DNA from: Moritella sp. Urea-trap-13
Lineage (GTDB): Bacteria > Pseudomonadota > Gammaproteobacteria > Enterobacterales > Moritellaceae
Length of the DNA: 64,000 nucleotides
Direction of reading: 5' to 3'
Assembly (NCBI RefSeq): GCF_002836355.1
Contig: NZ_PJCA01000031.1
Location: 1,116,001 to 1,180,000, forward strand
The first letter of the stretch is position 1, and every line of letters begins with the position of its first letter. Positions 1 to 8,130 of the stretch are shown piece after piece. Below the pieces are notes generated by a model, which saw only the letters and a program-made list of their open reading frames with translations, did not search any database and had not been told where the DNA came from. Position numbers and translations under genes: made by a program.

Positions 1-470
1 TCGCAGCTGTTTCTGAAAATGGTATTATTGGTTCAGGCTTAGATATTCCTTGGTCAGTAAAAGGTGAGCAGTTATTGTTTAAGGCGATGACATATAATCA
101 ATGGTTGATTGTTGGTAGGAAGACTTTCGAGTCTATGGGAAAGTTACCAAATCGAAAATATGCTGTAATTACTCGGTCTCCAAGAGAGTCCGATGATAAA
201 GATGTATTTTACTTTTCTTCTATAGATAACGCGTTATCAACTTTAAAAAATGTAACTGATCATGCGTTTGTATCAGGTGGTGGGGAAATTTATAAGGCGC
301 TTGTTAATAGTGCTGATACGCTTCATATTTCCACTGTTCACAAAGAAATAGACGGTGATGTGTTTTTCCCTAAAATTCCAAGTAGGTATCGGAAAGTGTT
401 TGAGCAAAGTTTTAGTTCAAACTTAGATTATACGTACCGTATTTGGCAAAAGGGCGAACAAGAAATTTAA
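1..470 (+). CDS. Dihydrofolate reductase, DfrA1-like (5' end outside window)
   Basis: Reduces dihydrofolate to tetrahydrofolate with NADPH in the cytoplasm; target of trimethoprim. The reading frame is open from base 3 ([12 protein letters not shown]...), so the window cuts off only the first few residues. Visible DHFR features are the N-terminal NGIIG loop, a DIPWS stretch, [10 protein letters not shown] and the GGGEIY cofactor motif. From memory the wording ([36 protein letters not shown]) follows the integron-borne DfrA1 group far better than the housekeeping FolA of enteric bacteria. An attC-like remnant follows directly, which fits a cassette origin. It may be intrinsic or a resistance allele; sequence alone does not say whether it confers resistance. 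Confidence 0.9.
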   Translation, partial: AAVSENGIIGSGLDIPWSVKGEQLLFKAMTYNQWLIVGRKTFESMGKLPNRKYAVITRSPRESDDKDVFYFSSIDNALSTLKNVTDHAFVSGGGEIYKALVNSADTLHISTVHKEIDGDVFFPKIPSRYRKVFEQSFSSNLDYTYRIWQKGEQEI

Positions 471-515
471 ACGGAACAAAACAGTTGGCTATGTTTCGCT
501 TAATTAGGCGTTAAT
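471..515 (+). repeat. attC-like remnant (integron cassette recombination site)
   Basis: Just after the dfr stop, the stretch with AACGGAACAAAACAGTTGGCT, then a TTTCGC arm and a terminal TTAGGCGTTAA, resembles the two ends of Vibrio-type attC sites. It is shorter than a full attC of that type, so it is probably degenerate. No integrase or second cassette is visible. This is pattern recognition only. Confidence 0.4.
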
Positions 516-696
516 CTCAATTTCGCTATACTTTCAGTAATGCGAAACGTCCTCTTTGAAGCATAAGCACTAAGCCATTCCTGTCCAGTTTTGGCTTAGC
601 GCATCTACTCATCAATTTGTGAACAACTCCAACCTTGTGATCCCCAAAGAAATAACTAAACTCAAATATGTACGCCCAACATATAAGGAAAAGTGA

Positions 697-1119
697 ATGG
701 GACATTGCCATAACACCATAAATATCGACGCACCTATCGATAAAGTCTGGGAAACAATCTGTAACTTCCATGATTTATCATGGGCCGCAGGTGTGATCAC
801 CTCTTTGCGCATCGTTGGTACACAACAAGGTAACGAAATTGGCGCAAGGCGGGTATTAAACGACGCTTTTCATGAAACCTTAACGGCAGTAAATGCCGAG
901 CAGCACACTTTTTCATACAGCATTGATGACGGTCCAGGTCCTGTGGCCAAAGATGCTGTCGATAACTATATTGGAGTGGTGAAACTGGTCGAAACAAGTG
1001 AGGGTACATTAGTTAAATGGGATTCAAGTTTCGAGTCAGCCAATAACCAAGAAGTTGCTGACTTTTGTGATCCTATTTATCAAGGCTTGTTATCTGCCTT
1101 GAAAGAAACATTTTCTTAA
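697..1119 (+). CDS. SRPBCC family protein (polyketide cyclase/dehydrase-like)
   Basis: A 140-residue single-domain protein of the START/SRPBCC fold. The N-terminus has the usual strand and helix (NTINIDAPIDKVWETICNFHDLSWA), and the C-terminus ends in a long helix (FCDPIYQGLLSALKETF). Such proteins bind hydrophobic ligands; the ligand here is unknown and there is no signal peptide. The start follows AAGGAA at 685-690. The spacing from the dfr gene (about 225 bases) and the lack of partners argue for a single-gene unit. A hairpin with a T-rich tail follows at 1162-1185. Confidence 0.75.
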   Translation: MGHCHNTINIDAPIDKVWETICNFHDLSWAAGVITSLRIVGTQQGNEIGARRVLNDAFHETLTAVNAEQHTFSYSIDDGPGPVAKDAVDNYIGVVKLVETSEGTLVKWDSSFESANNQEVADFCDPIYQGLLSALKETFS

Positions 1120-1161
1120 CGGGATAAATCATATCTTAGTTATGTACAACACAGTCGTTAA

Positions 1162-1187
1162 AAAGGAAGCATCTCAGCTTCCTTTAT
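1162..1187. terminator. Rho-independent terminator hairpin
   Basis: Nine-base stem AAAGGAAGC/GCTTCCTTT with a six-base loop, able to act on both strands. It is almost identical to the hairpin at 3144-3167, which lies downstream of the intact betaine-binding gene. Confidence 0.7.
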
Positions 1188-1197
1188 TCATATCGAT

Positions 1198-1308
1198 TCA
1201 GCTAACGAACTGCATCACAGCAGGCTCTCGTTTAAATAAATCAGTAGTCACAATACTCTGCACAGGTGCAGCTGGACAATCCAGCATTGGCTTTTTGTAT
1301 TGATAACA
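1198..1308 (-). pseudogene. Shard of a duplicated glycine betaine/proline-binding protein
   Basis: On the minus strand this reads a peptide containing PAAPVQSIVTTD, then FKREPAVMQF and a stop. This matches residues about 250-275 of the intact binding protein at 3195-4193 (PAAPVQSIVTTDFSKRAPAVMQY), with many base substitutions. Both copies are followed by the same hairpin, so this is the 3' part of an old duplicate that has lost the rest of its gene. It is about 37 codons and has no start. The patatin gene lies between the two copies. Confidence 0.75.
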
Positions 1309-1327
1309 AGGGTTCCATTATTCAGCA

Positions 1328-2548
1328 TTACCTTAAGGTTGTTTTTTCATTCAGAATATCAGCAAAGTTTTTTACAAAGTGACGAGCGACCTCTTTGCCT
1401 TCTCGGTAATCAATTTCTAAGTCATCCTTATCACTCAACAAAGCTCTGCTGCGTAAAACTTTCTTTGGTGCTATTTGAATAACCGTCAATCCTTCAGGTG
1501 GGTTAACCAAAAAATCATTTAACTCACGATAAGATTGATAATAACGAGCTAGCATTTCGATCACTTCACTACTTTTACCTTTGCTGGAAAGAGAAAGAAA
1601 ACGTTCTAAATTATCGGCGTTAAACAATCTCCAACTACCGTTATCATTTTTCACCAGCTCGCTAATTCCAGATAAAATAATGGTGTTTTTTTCATCCTTA
1701 CTTTGATTAAATGCAGCTTTATCACTCCAATTTACTTTCCATAAATCAAAACGCTGAGTAAGATCTTCGTGGAGCGTTTTAAATTTATCCAACGATTGCT
1801 CTAGGCTTAGTTTCTCAATATATTGTGGTAACCTCGATTCAATTTTTTCTCGCCAGTCATACAATACACGCCCGCCATTATCTACACTTTCAACAGGTTC
1901 AGTTCGCACTACCACAATGACTTCGGCGCCGCGTTTCCACGCTTCCTGTACAGGTATCGCAGCACTAACTCCACCATCAACCCATTCCAGATCGTTAAAA
2001 TTTATTTTTTTGTTGTATAAAAGAGGAACTGCACAGCTTGCCCTAAGAACCTCTTTCCAGTTGTCCTGATACAGCGGCAGATAAATATCTTGCATGGTAT
2101 CTTTTCGGGTTGCGCACGCAAAGGCCTGACGATACTGTAAATTTTTCCGCGCCGTAATGATATCCAGTGGTGTCAGGCCCTTTGCTGATACAGCATCCAA
2201 CGCCCAATCTAAATTCAGCGGTTTTTGTTTTCTCAGGTATTTATAGAGATTGAAGAATTCATCATCGGTGGTGTAATTGACAATAAAGTTGTAGCCAAAT
2301 TTAGATTGACGACTGATAAAAGACGAGAGATTAAGTGCACCAGCAGAAGTGCCAATATACAGTTCAAAAGGGTCAAAACCGGCCTCAAGAAAATAATCAA
2401 ATACGCCTGCGGTAAATATGCCTTTCTGCCCACCACCTTGCACAACCAAAGCTAGTTTTTTTTTCTTAGTCTGATCTATTTGCGTTAAAATTTCGTTGCT
2501 AACTTGGCGCTCAATTATACGTGAATTCAACAGCTGATGACTTGTCAT
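1328..2548 (-). CDS. Patatin-like phospholipase, YjjU-like
   Basis: A predicted cytoplasmic serine acyl-hydrolase of the patatin family, with a Ser-Asp dyad. Visible are the oxyanion-hole glycines GGGQKGIF (residues 38-45), the nucleophile motif GTSAG (66-70, Ser68) and the DGG motif with Asp191 (WVDGGVSAAIP). The length (406 residues) is somewhat above that of E. coli YjjU, the family I believe it belongs to. No signal peptide is present, so it is probably not a secreted ExoU-type toxin. The ATG at 2548 is the first in-frame start. It sits alone between two relics of a duplicated binding protein, which suggests local rearrangement. Substrate unknown; lipase class well supported. Confidence 0.88.
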   Translation of the reverse strand: MTSHQLLNSRIIERQVSNEILTQIDQTKKKKLALVVQGGGQKGIFTAGVFDYFLEAGFDPFELYIGTSAGALNLSSFISRQSKFGYNFIVNYTTDDEFFNLYKYLRKQKPLNLDWALDAVSAKGLTPLDIITARKNLQYRQAFACATRKDTMQDIYLPLYQDNWKEVLRASCAVPLLYNKKINFNDLEWVDGGVSAAIPVQEAWKRGAEVIVVVRTEPVESVDNGGRVLYDWREKIESRLPQYIEKLSLEQSLDKFKTLHEDLTQRFDLWKVNWSDKAAFNQSKDEKNTIILSGISELVKNDNGSWRLFNADNLERFLSLSSKGKSSEVIEMLARYYQSYRELNDFLVNPPEGLTVIQIAPKKVLRSRALLSDKDDLEIDYREGKEVARHFVKNFADILNEKTTLR

Positions 2549-2899
2549 AGTTTACTCACATTAATAGATTAGATGGTATTGAAAATAGGTGTAGCAGTTA
2601 TGGTTATATGGGCGAGGCTATACAGCTACACCTTCCTGAAATTGACTATAATCTAAGTGTAGAACACTGCACGATTACTGATCTTGCGTCTGTGGATGTA
2701 GAGTTGAATTTTTAGTTGATCAAATTATATGACTTAACTTTTTCTTAAATTAATTTTGATGTCATCACAATATGGAAGAGCATAGTTATGATAGACGTTA
2801 GCGGTAAAGACGGGAGTTTAAATAATATTTTTGTTTTTAGATTGTAGCTATAATTAATGATACAGCGAATAACTTTAATCAGTGAATCAAGGGTGCGTT
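2549..2899. other. Intergenic region, 350 bp
   Basis: AT-rich spacer, divergent between the patatin gene and the small gene at 2900. A 35-codon open frame at 2608-2715 (+) reads like protein (MGEAIQLHLPEIDYN) but has no good ribosome-binding site and no family I recognise; it could be a gene remnant. No terminator or clear operator seen. Confidence 0.4.
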
Positions 2900-3079
2900 A
2901 TGAAAATTTCAATCATTAAAAATGACACCAATATGCTAATAGCCTCTTACCAAATCAATTTAGACACGGTTGATCACACCCCCTCCGACGAAGAATATTA
3001 TTCACAGGCATGGCTACATGCAATTGAGGACGATATTGTCGAGGAGAATGATTATTCCAAATATAGTTTCAAACTATAA
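2900..3079 (+). CDS. Small acidic hypothetical protein
   Basis: A 59-residue protein with no recognised family. The ATG at 2900 is preceded by AAGGG about seven bases upstream, better than the GTG at 2882. The chain starts with alternating hydrophobic residues (MKISIIKNDTNMLIASYQI), then turns strongly acidic (EDDIVEENDYSKY). It has no membrane segment or signal peptide and ends in a strong terminator 4 bases after the stop, so it looks like a true short transcription unit. The start, the terminator and normal codon use support a real gene; function unknown. Confidence 0.6.
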   Translation: MKISIIKNDTNMLIASYQINLDTVDHTPSDEEYYSQAWLHAIEDDIVEENDYSKYSFKL

Positions 3080-3082
3080 ATA

Positions 3083-3122
3083 AAACCCCAATAAATCATT
3101 TAATTTATTGGGGTTTATTTTT
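3083..3122. terminator. Rho-independent terminator
   Basis: AAACCCCAATAAAT pairs with ATTTATTGGGGTTT around a short loop and is followed by ATTTTTT. It ends the small gene at 2900-3079. Confidence 0.85.
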
Positions 3123-3143
3123 TAGCATATAAAAAGCTGTTAA

Positions 3144-3167
3144 AAAGGAAGCGTTTCAGCTTCCTTT
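3144..3167. terminator. Terminator hairpin of the betaine-binding gene
   Basis: Stem AAAGGAAGC/GCTTCCTTT with loop GTTTCA. It lies downstream of the minus-strand gene at 3195-4193 and has a near-identical copy at 1162-1185. Confidence 0.75.
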
Positions 3168-3194
3168 AACTCATACATCAGTAAGACGTTTTGA

Positions 3195-4193
3195 TTATAA
3201 ATCAGCTAACGCAGTCGCCACTTTTTTAGCCACGTCCTTTGGTACCCACTGACTCCACATCGCTTTATTCTTCAATAAGAAGTTTTCGGCGGCGTAATCA
3301 CCATCAGCTTGCTCTTCTTGTATCCATGCCAACTGCTGATTCATTTGAGCATTGGTAAATGAACGTTTAGACAAGTATTGCATCACCGCAGGCGCTCGCT
3401 TAGAAAAATCTGTAGTAACAATACTCTGCACAGGCGCTGCAGGATAATCCGTTACTTGCGGGTTTTCACAGTCTTCGATAATAGTACAGTTTTCAAATTC
3501 ATCACGATCAAAACCAGTACCAAAATCAACACGCACCATATCGTATTTGTCCATAATAGCCGTTGGCGACCAATAATAACCAAACCACGCTTCTTTATTC
3601 TCGTATGCTTTGACCATAGAACCCGCTAATCCTGCGCCTGAACCCGGATCAACTAAATCAAAGCCGTAATCAGCAAGGTCCATTGCGTTGAATAAATTAG
3701 TGGTTGAGATCTGACAAGTCCAGCCGGCAGGACAAGCCATGAACGCAGAACGACTTGGATCTTCAGGATGCTTAAATAACTTAGCATTGGCTTTAATGCC
3801 CGCTAGCGTCGCTAAAGACGGATCTTTTTTAACCATATACTTAGGTACCCAAAAGCCAGAAATCGCACCGTCAGAAAGTAAATCACCGGCAACAACAATA
3901 CGCCCTTCTTCACCACCTTTCGCCAATGTCGCTCGGATCTGGTTAGTCCAAAATTCAGGCGCAATATCAGGGGTGTTTTTTTCAATCATAGATGTCGCTG
4001 TTATCGTTGCATTACCCGGCACAATATCAACATCGCAGTCATAACCATGTTCTAAAATAAACGCGTCAATATTAGCGACTAAGGTGGCACTACCCAAGTT
4101 CATATCGGCGATTGTCACTAAACCGCACTCAGCTGAAAACGAATTGAAAGATACCATCGTCAATAGCATTGCTAAGGGCACTTTTTTAAGCAT
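3195..4193 (-). CDS. Glycine betaine/proline ABC transporter substrate-binding protein
   Basis: A periplasmic OpuAC/ProX-type solute-binding protein of 332 residues. It starts with a signal peptide (MLKKVPLAMLLTMVSFNSFSA, cleavage near residue 21). The mature part shows the family's DMNLGSA opening, the APEFWTNQ region, and a GSGAGLAGSMVKAYENKEAWFGYYWSPTAIM stretch with aromatic residues like those that cage the quaternary ammonium group (motif at about residues 183-213). It is an orphan: neither the permease nor the ATPase gene is nearby. A decayed second copy lies at 1198-1308. Ligand inferred from the family; choline or another betaine is possible. Confidence 0.85.
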   Translation of the reverse strand: MLKKVPLAMLLTMVSFNSFSAECGLVTIADMNLGSATLVANIDAFILEHGYDCDVDIVPGNATITATSMIEKNTPDIAPEFWTNQIRATLAKGGEEGRIVVAGDLLSDGAISGFWVPKYMVKKDPSLATLAGIKANAKLFKHPEDPSRSAFMACPAGWTCQISTTNLFNAMDLADYGFDLVDPGSGAGLAGSMVKAYENKEAWFGYYWSPTAIMDKYDMVRVDFGTGFDRDEFENCTIIEDCENPQVTDYPAAPVQSIVTTDFSKRAPAVMQYLSKRSFTNAQMNQQLAWIQEEQADGDYAAENFLLKNKAMWSQWVPKDVAKKVATALADL

Positions 4194-4395
4194 AATAAAA
4201 CCTCAAATTAAACTTGGTGTATTGAATATAGATGACGTTATTGTACTGCACTATCTTTATGGGTAGTTTACCCTTTAGCTAAAAATGTTAACTTGTCGCT
4301 AAAATTCAGCGAGTTAATTACTAATAGCAATATCATTGGCGCTTATTCAAACATACACAATACTTAGAATAGACATATGTATAAGGATGCCAAGT

Positions 4396-6075
4396 GTGAA
4401 GCGAGAATCAATGGAATTTGATGTTGTCATTGTCGGTGCTGGACCTGCCGGATTATCTGCAGCTTGTCGCTTACGCCAACTTGCACTGGACTCTGATACT
4501 GAACTCAGCGTTTGTGTCCTTGAAAAAGCCGCTGATATTGGTGGCCACACCCTTGCCGGTACCATCTTTGAACCTCGCGCGTTAGATGAACTATTTCCCG
4601 ATTGGCAAGACTTAGACTCCCCCGTCACCTGTCATGTAAAGCGAGATGAAACTTGGCTACTAAAAAATGCCACCACCGCCCGCCGCGTGCCTAGCATGTT
4701 AGTGCCATCAAGTTTAGACAATAAACATAACTATATCATAAGCCTAGGCGACCTGTGTATTTGGTTAGCCAAAAAAGCAGAAGCGTTGGGCGTCGAAATA
4801 TTCACCGGTTTTGCCGCCAATGAATTAATGTTTGCTGATGATGGCAGCGTCAAAGGGGTGATCACGGGAGACATGGGGCGCGATAAAAACAACAACGAAA
4901 AAGACAATTTCATGCTAGGGATGGAACTCATTGGCAAATATACTTTAGTTACCGAAGGCTCACGTGGGCATTTAGGCAAGCAATTAATCGAAAAATACCA
5001 ATTAGATAAAGACGCAGATCCACAACATTACGGACTGGGCATTAAAGAGTTGTGGCAAATAGATCCCGACATTCATCAACCGGGATTAGTCATTCACAGT
5101 ATCGGCTGGCCATTAGCGGAGCACGGGGCCACTGGTGGTGCTTTTCTCTATCACGTTGGCAAAGATCAGGCTTATGTCGGTCTTATCACTGATTTAAACT
5201 ATCAAAACCCTTACCTCAGCCCTTTCGAAGAGTTCCAACGTCTTAAATTACACCCCGCATTTAGCCGCTATTTAAAAGGTGGGAAACGCCTTGCTTACGG
5301 CGCAAGAACTGTCACCAAAGGCGGTTATAACTGTTTACCTAAGATGGTATTCCCCGGCGGCTTACTACTCGGTTGTGATGCAGGTACATTAAATGTGGCT
5401 AAATTGAAAGGTACTCATACCGCCATGAAAACAGGCATGGTTGGTGCGGAAGCTGTGTTTGCCGCGATGGCATTAACACGCTATAAAGCCAATGAGAACT
5501 CTGAAAAAACGACTGAAACCAATAACAGCCTCGAACATTTCACCTTATTATATGAAGCATCCTGGGTGTATCAAGAGTTATATCAATCCCGAAATTTTGC
5601 CCCCATCACCCACAGATGCAACGCCATGTTGGGCGTGACCTGGTTTGAACAAAACATACTGCATAAAAGCTTACCGTTTACCCTACACGATTCAAAACCA
5701 GATCATTGCCAGTTACAAAAAGTCACCAAATCGTCAGCCATCATTTATCCGAAACCTGATAACATCTTAACCTTTGATCGTTTAAGTTCGGTGTTTCTAG
5801 CCAATATCCAACATGACGCCGATCAGCCTTGTCACCTTAAACTGACGGATCCCAGTGTGCCTATGTGTACCAACCTACCCCGATTTGCAGAACCAGCACA
5901 ACGCTACTGTCCTGCAGCTGTGTATGAAATTGTCACGGTTGATAAAGCAGTAAAATTCCAAATAAATGCGCAAAACTGCATCCACTGTAAAGCGTGTGAC
6001 ATCAAAGATCCATCACAAAACATAGTATGGACCCCACCAGAAGGCGGCAGCGGCCCTAACTATTCCGGTATGTGA
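4396..6075 (+). CDS. Electron transfer flavoprotein-ubiquinone oxidoreductase
   Basis: An inner-membrane-associated enzyme that moves electrons from reduced ETF (fatty-acid and amino-acid oxidation) to ubiquinone. The FAD-binding motif VIVGAGPAGLSAA lies near the N-terminus. The C-terminus carries the 4Fe-4S cysteines (YCPAAVYE, then CIHCKACDIKDP) and the typical QNIVW ending. The GTG at 4396 is chosen because AAGGA sits 8 bases upstream and because homologues I remember start with the same RESMEFDVV; this gives 559 residues, normal for the family. No etfA/etfB genes are in the window. It ends near a shared terminator, convergent with glpD. Confidence 0.93.
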   Translation: MKRESMEFDVVIVGAGPAGLSAACRLRQLALDSDTELSVCVLEKAADIGGHTLAGTIFEPRALDELFPDWQDLDSPVTCHVKRDETWLLKNATTARRVPSMLVPSSLDNKHNYIISLGDLCIWLAKKAEALGVEIFTGFAANELMFADDGSVKGVITGDMGRDKNNNEKDNFMLGMELIGKYTLVTEGSRGHLGKQLIEKYQLDKDADPQHYGLGIKELWQIDPDIHQPGLVIHSIGWPLAEHGATGGAFLYHVGKDQAYVGLITDLNYQNPYLSPFEEFQRLKLHPAFSRYLKGGKRLAYGARTVTKGGYNCLPKMVFPGGLLLGCDAGTLNVAKLKGTHTAMKTGMVGAEAVFAAMALTRYKANENSEKTTETNNSLEHFTLLYEASWVYQELYQSRNFAPITHRCNAMLGVTWFEQNILHKSLPFTLHDSKPDHCQLQKVTKSSAIIYPKPDNILTFDRLSSVFLANIQHDADQPCHLKLTDPSVPMCTNLPRFAEPAQRYCPAAVYEIVTVDKAVKFQINAQNCIHCKACDIKDPSQNIVWTPPEGGSGPNYSGM

Positions 6076-6137
6076 TTTTACACTGAACGTAATAAGCTTA
6101 AAACCATAAGCTAAAATAACTAAATGACGGCAATAAA

Positions 6138-6172
6138 AAAGCGCCACTAATCAGTGATTAGTGGCGCTTTAG
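6138..6172. terminator. Bidirectional terminator between ETF-QO and glpD
   Basis: A perfect 16-base stem (AAAGCGCCACTAATCA and its complement) with a one-base centre, flanked by A-tracts on one side and T-tracts on the other. Confidence 0.88.
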
Positions 6173-6207
6173 TGTCAGTTGTTTAATTAGCGTAGTGAGT
6201 TACGCAA

Positions 6208-7782
6208 TTAACCAACTTTATCTAACTTTACCGGGTTAAGCTTTACTACTTGTGCATTAATGTAGTCAGCAACGGCCGCTTGTTGTTCTTTATTTAAGTA
6301 CAAACCAAGCTTAGTACGACGCCATAATACATCTTCCGCTTTCTTCGCAAATTCTGTTGCAATCAAGTAATCAATTTCACGGCTGTAAACACCCTGACCA
6401 AAGTGAATACCGAAATCAGCTTCAGAATGACAATCAGCGAATAGTTTCCAAGTATCTGTACCAAACTGGTTCACATAACGCTTCGCCGTTTCAGGGGCTA
6501 GCCATAAGTGCTGTGAACAAATGTTAGCAACTAACTGCGTTCGAGGGTAACTAAAGTCACCACCTGGTAATGGCGTATCTGCTGTCCATGACTTACCTAA
6601 CTTATCAAAGTACGGTGAAATCAGTGTCATTGCTGACTCAGCCAGTTTACGGTAAGTTGTTAGCTTGCCACCGAAGATAGATAGCAATGGCGCTTGTGTG
6701 CCTTCTTGCTCAAGTTCCAGTGTGTAATCACGCGTGATTGCTTGTGGTGATGAAGATTCGTCATCACACAGTGGACGTACGCCACTGTAAGTCCAAACAA
6801 CATCACTTGGCGCAAGCTGCTTCACAAAATGTTCGTTTACAACATCAATCAGGTATTCAACCTCGTCATCAGAGATCGCCACTTTGCGTGGGTCGCCAAC
6901 GTATTCAACGTCAGTCGTACCAATGATTGAGAAGTCTTCCATGTAAGGAATAACGAAGACAATACGGTTATCTTTGTTCTGTAGAATGTAAGCTTGCTCT
7001 TCATCGTGGATACGTGGCACCACAATGTGTGAACCTTTTACCAAACGAATATTACGTGGTGATTCTTCTTCCATGCTGTCATCGAAGAATTGCTTAACCC
7101 AAGGACCGGCAGCATTAACTAATGCACGCGCAGTACGCTCGAAACGCACATTTGTTTGATCGTTTACAATTGTTACTTGCCATAAACCATCTTTACGCAC
7201 GGCTTTTTCTACACGGCAATAGTTTTCAACTTCAGCGCCGTTACGTTGTGCTGCCATCGCATTTAGAATAACTAAACGTGCATCATCAACCCAGCAATCT
7301 GAATATTCAAAACCTTTAGTAATTTCTTTTTTAAGTAAACCTGATTTCGCTAAGTTCACTTGGTTACTACCTGGTAACGTTGTACGTTTACCCAGGTTGT
7401 CATACAAGAACAAACCAGCACGAATTAATAACGCAGGACGTAAGAAAGGACGATGTGGTAAACGGAAACGCATTGGTTTAACAATGTGTGGCGCTTTCTT
7501 AAGTAATACTTCACGCTCTGCTAGTGATTCAGACACTAGACGAAACTCGTAATGTTCAAGGTAACGTAAACCACCATGTACAAGTTTAGAACTTGCTGAT
7601 GATGTAGCAGAAGCAAAATCGGCAGCTTCATATAAGCCAACAGTTAGGCCACGGCCAGCTGCGTCTGCAGCAATACCTGCGCCATTAATACCGCCGCCTA
7701 CAACGATCAAATCGAGCACTTCATTAAGCTCTTTATTAACAGGCATGTTTTTGGTCATTACTTTCTGGTTTCCATTATTCAT
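6208..7782 (-). CDS. glpD: Aerobic glycerol-3-phosphate dehydrogenase
   Basis: Membrane-associated FAD enzyme that oxidises sn-glycerol-3-phosphate to dihydroxyacetone phosphate and reduces the quinone pool. It has the dinucleotide-binding motif VVGGGINGAG at residues 27-36, then the GlpD hallmarks SSKLVHGGLRYLEHYEF and IFGGKLTTYRKLAE. It is 524 residues, about 20 longer than the E. coli enzyme. The extra N-terminus (before LDLIVVGGG) may be partly untranslated; ATGs at residues 9 and 13 are alternatives. It lies downstream of glpF and glpK on the same strand, with its own 350-bp leader carrying GlpR-like sites, so it is probably transcribed separately but co-regulated. Confidence 0.95.
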   Translation of the reverse strand: MNNGNQKVMTKNMPVNKELNEVLDLIVVGGGINGAGIAADAAGRGLTVGLYEAADFASATSSASSKLVHGGLRYLEHYEFRLVSESLAEREVLLKKAPHIVKPMRFRLPHRPFLRPALLIRAGLFLYDNLGKRTTLPGSNQVNLAKSGLLKKEITKGFEYSDCWVDDARLVILNAMAAQRNGAEVENYCRVEKAVRKDGLWQVTIVNDQTNVRFERTARALVNAAGPWVKQFFDDSMEEESPRNIRLVKGSHIVVPRIHDEEQAYILQNKDNRIVFVIPYMEDFSIIGTTDVEYVGDPRKVAISDDEVEYLIDVVNEHFVKQLAPSDVVWTYSGVRPLCDDESSSPQAITRDYTLELEQEGTQAPLLSIFGGKLTTYRKLAESAMTLISPYFDKLGKSWTADTPLPGGDFSYPRTQLVANICSQHLWLAPETAKRYVNQFGTDTWKLFADCHSEADFGIHFGQGVYSREIDYLIATEFAKKAEDVLWRRTKLGLYLNKEQQAAVADYINAQVVKLNPVKLDKVG

Positions 7783-7825
7783 ACTTAACTCACTTTAATA
7801 CATTCTTGTCTGAGCGAACGACCGC

Positions 7826-7835
7826 TTTCGAACAT
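7826..7835. promoter_or_regulatory. GlpR-like half-site, glpD leader
   Basis: TTTCGAACAT matches the right half of the E. coli GlpR operator (AWCGARMATW) closely; no good left half is adjacent. Confidence 0.4.
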
Positions 7836-7876
7836 CTGCAACTAATATAGAACACTTTGGTATTAAAATCATCATT

Positions 7877-7896
7877 TACTTTCGCAATCGAGCATT
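7877..7896. promoter_or_regulatory. GlpR-like operator, glpD leader
   Basis: The right half ATCGAGCATT fits AWCGARMATW in all ten positions and the left half fits WATKYTCGWT in seven, so 17 of 20 by my count against the E. coli consensus recalled from memory. Confidence 0.55.
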
Positions 7897-7897
7897 T

Positions 7898-7917
7898 ATT
7901 TTTACATTTCGAACATT
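7898..7917. promoter_or_regulatory. Second GlpR-like operator, glpD leader
   Basis: The right half TTCGAACATT fits nine of ten positions and the left half seven of ten. It lies one helical turn or two from its neighbour at 7877-7896, as in tandem GlpR arrays. Confidence 0.5.
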
Positions 7918-7941
7918 TTATTTTAAATTTAACCTTCAATA

Positions 7942-7951
7942 AATGCTCGAA
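7942..7951. promoter_or_regulatory. GlpR-like half-site, glpD leader
   Basis: AATGCTCGAA fits the left half-site in nine of ten positions; the right half is missing. Confidence 0.35.
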
Positions 7952-7973
7952 TGGCTATTAAGCATTAAAAATA

Positions 7974-7989
7974 TGTCAACGTGATGACA
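7974..7989. promoter_or_regulatory. Palindrome TGTCA-N6-TGACA
   Basis: TGTCAACGTGATGACA has perfect outer arms. It resembles a Crp-size operator but with TGTCA instead of TGTGA, so the binding protein is unknown. It lies between the GlpR-like array and the glpK terminator. Confidence 0.3.
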
Positions 7990-8032
7990 AAAATAGACCA
8001 AGTAACGGTAAAACACCTAAAAAAACCAAAAA

Positions 8033-8082
8033 AAAGAGCGCCACTATTATAAATACTTTCTATTTATATAATGGCACTCTTT
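8033..8082 (-). terminator. Terminator of glpFK
   Basis: A long imperfect stem (AAAGAGCGCCACTATTATA with TATAATGGCACTCTTT) followed on the minus strand by a T-rich tract (complement of the A-run at 8018-8035). It lies about 50 bases after the glpK stop. Confidence 0.75.
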
Positions 8083-8130
8083 CTATTTAGACTAAGATGA
8101 TGGCCTGTTGGCAATCAAATTTAAACACGA

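Noticed and set aside
2608-2715. Thirty-five-codon frame that reads like protein
   Set aside because: No ribosome-binding site, no recognised family and no terminator; kept only as a note in the intergenic entry.
4336-4395. TTG start that would lengthen ETF-QO by 20 residues
   Set aside because: No ribosome-binding site; the GTG at 4396 has AAGGA at good spacing and matches remembered homologs.
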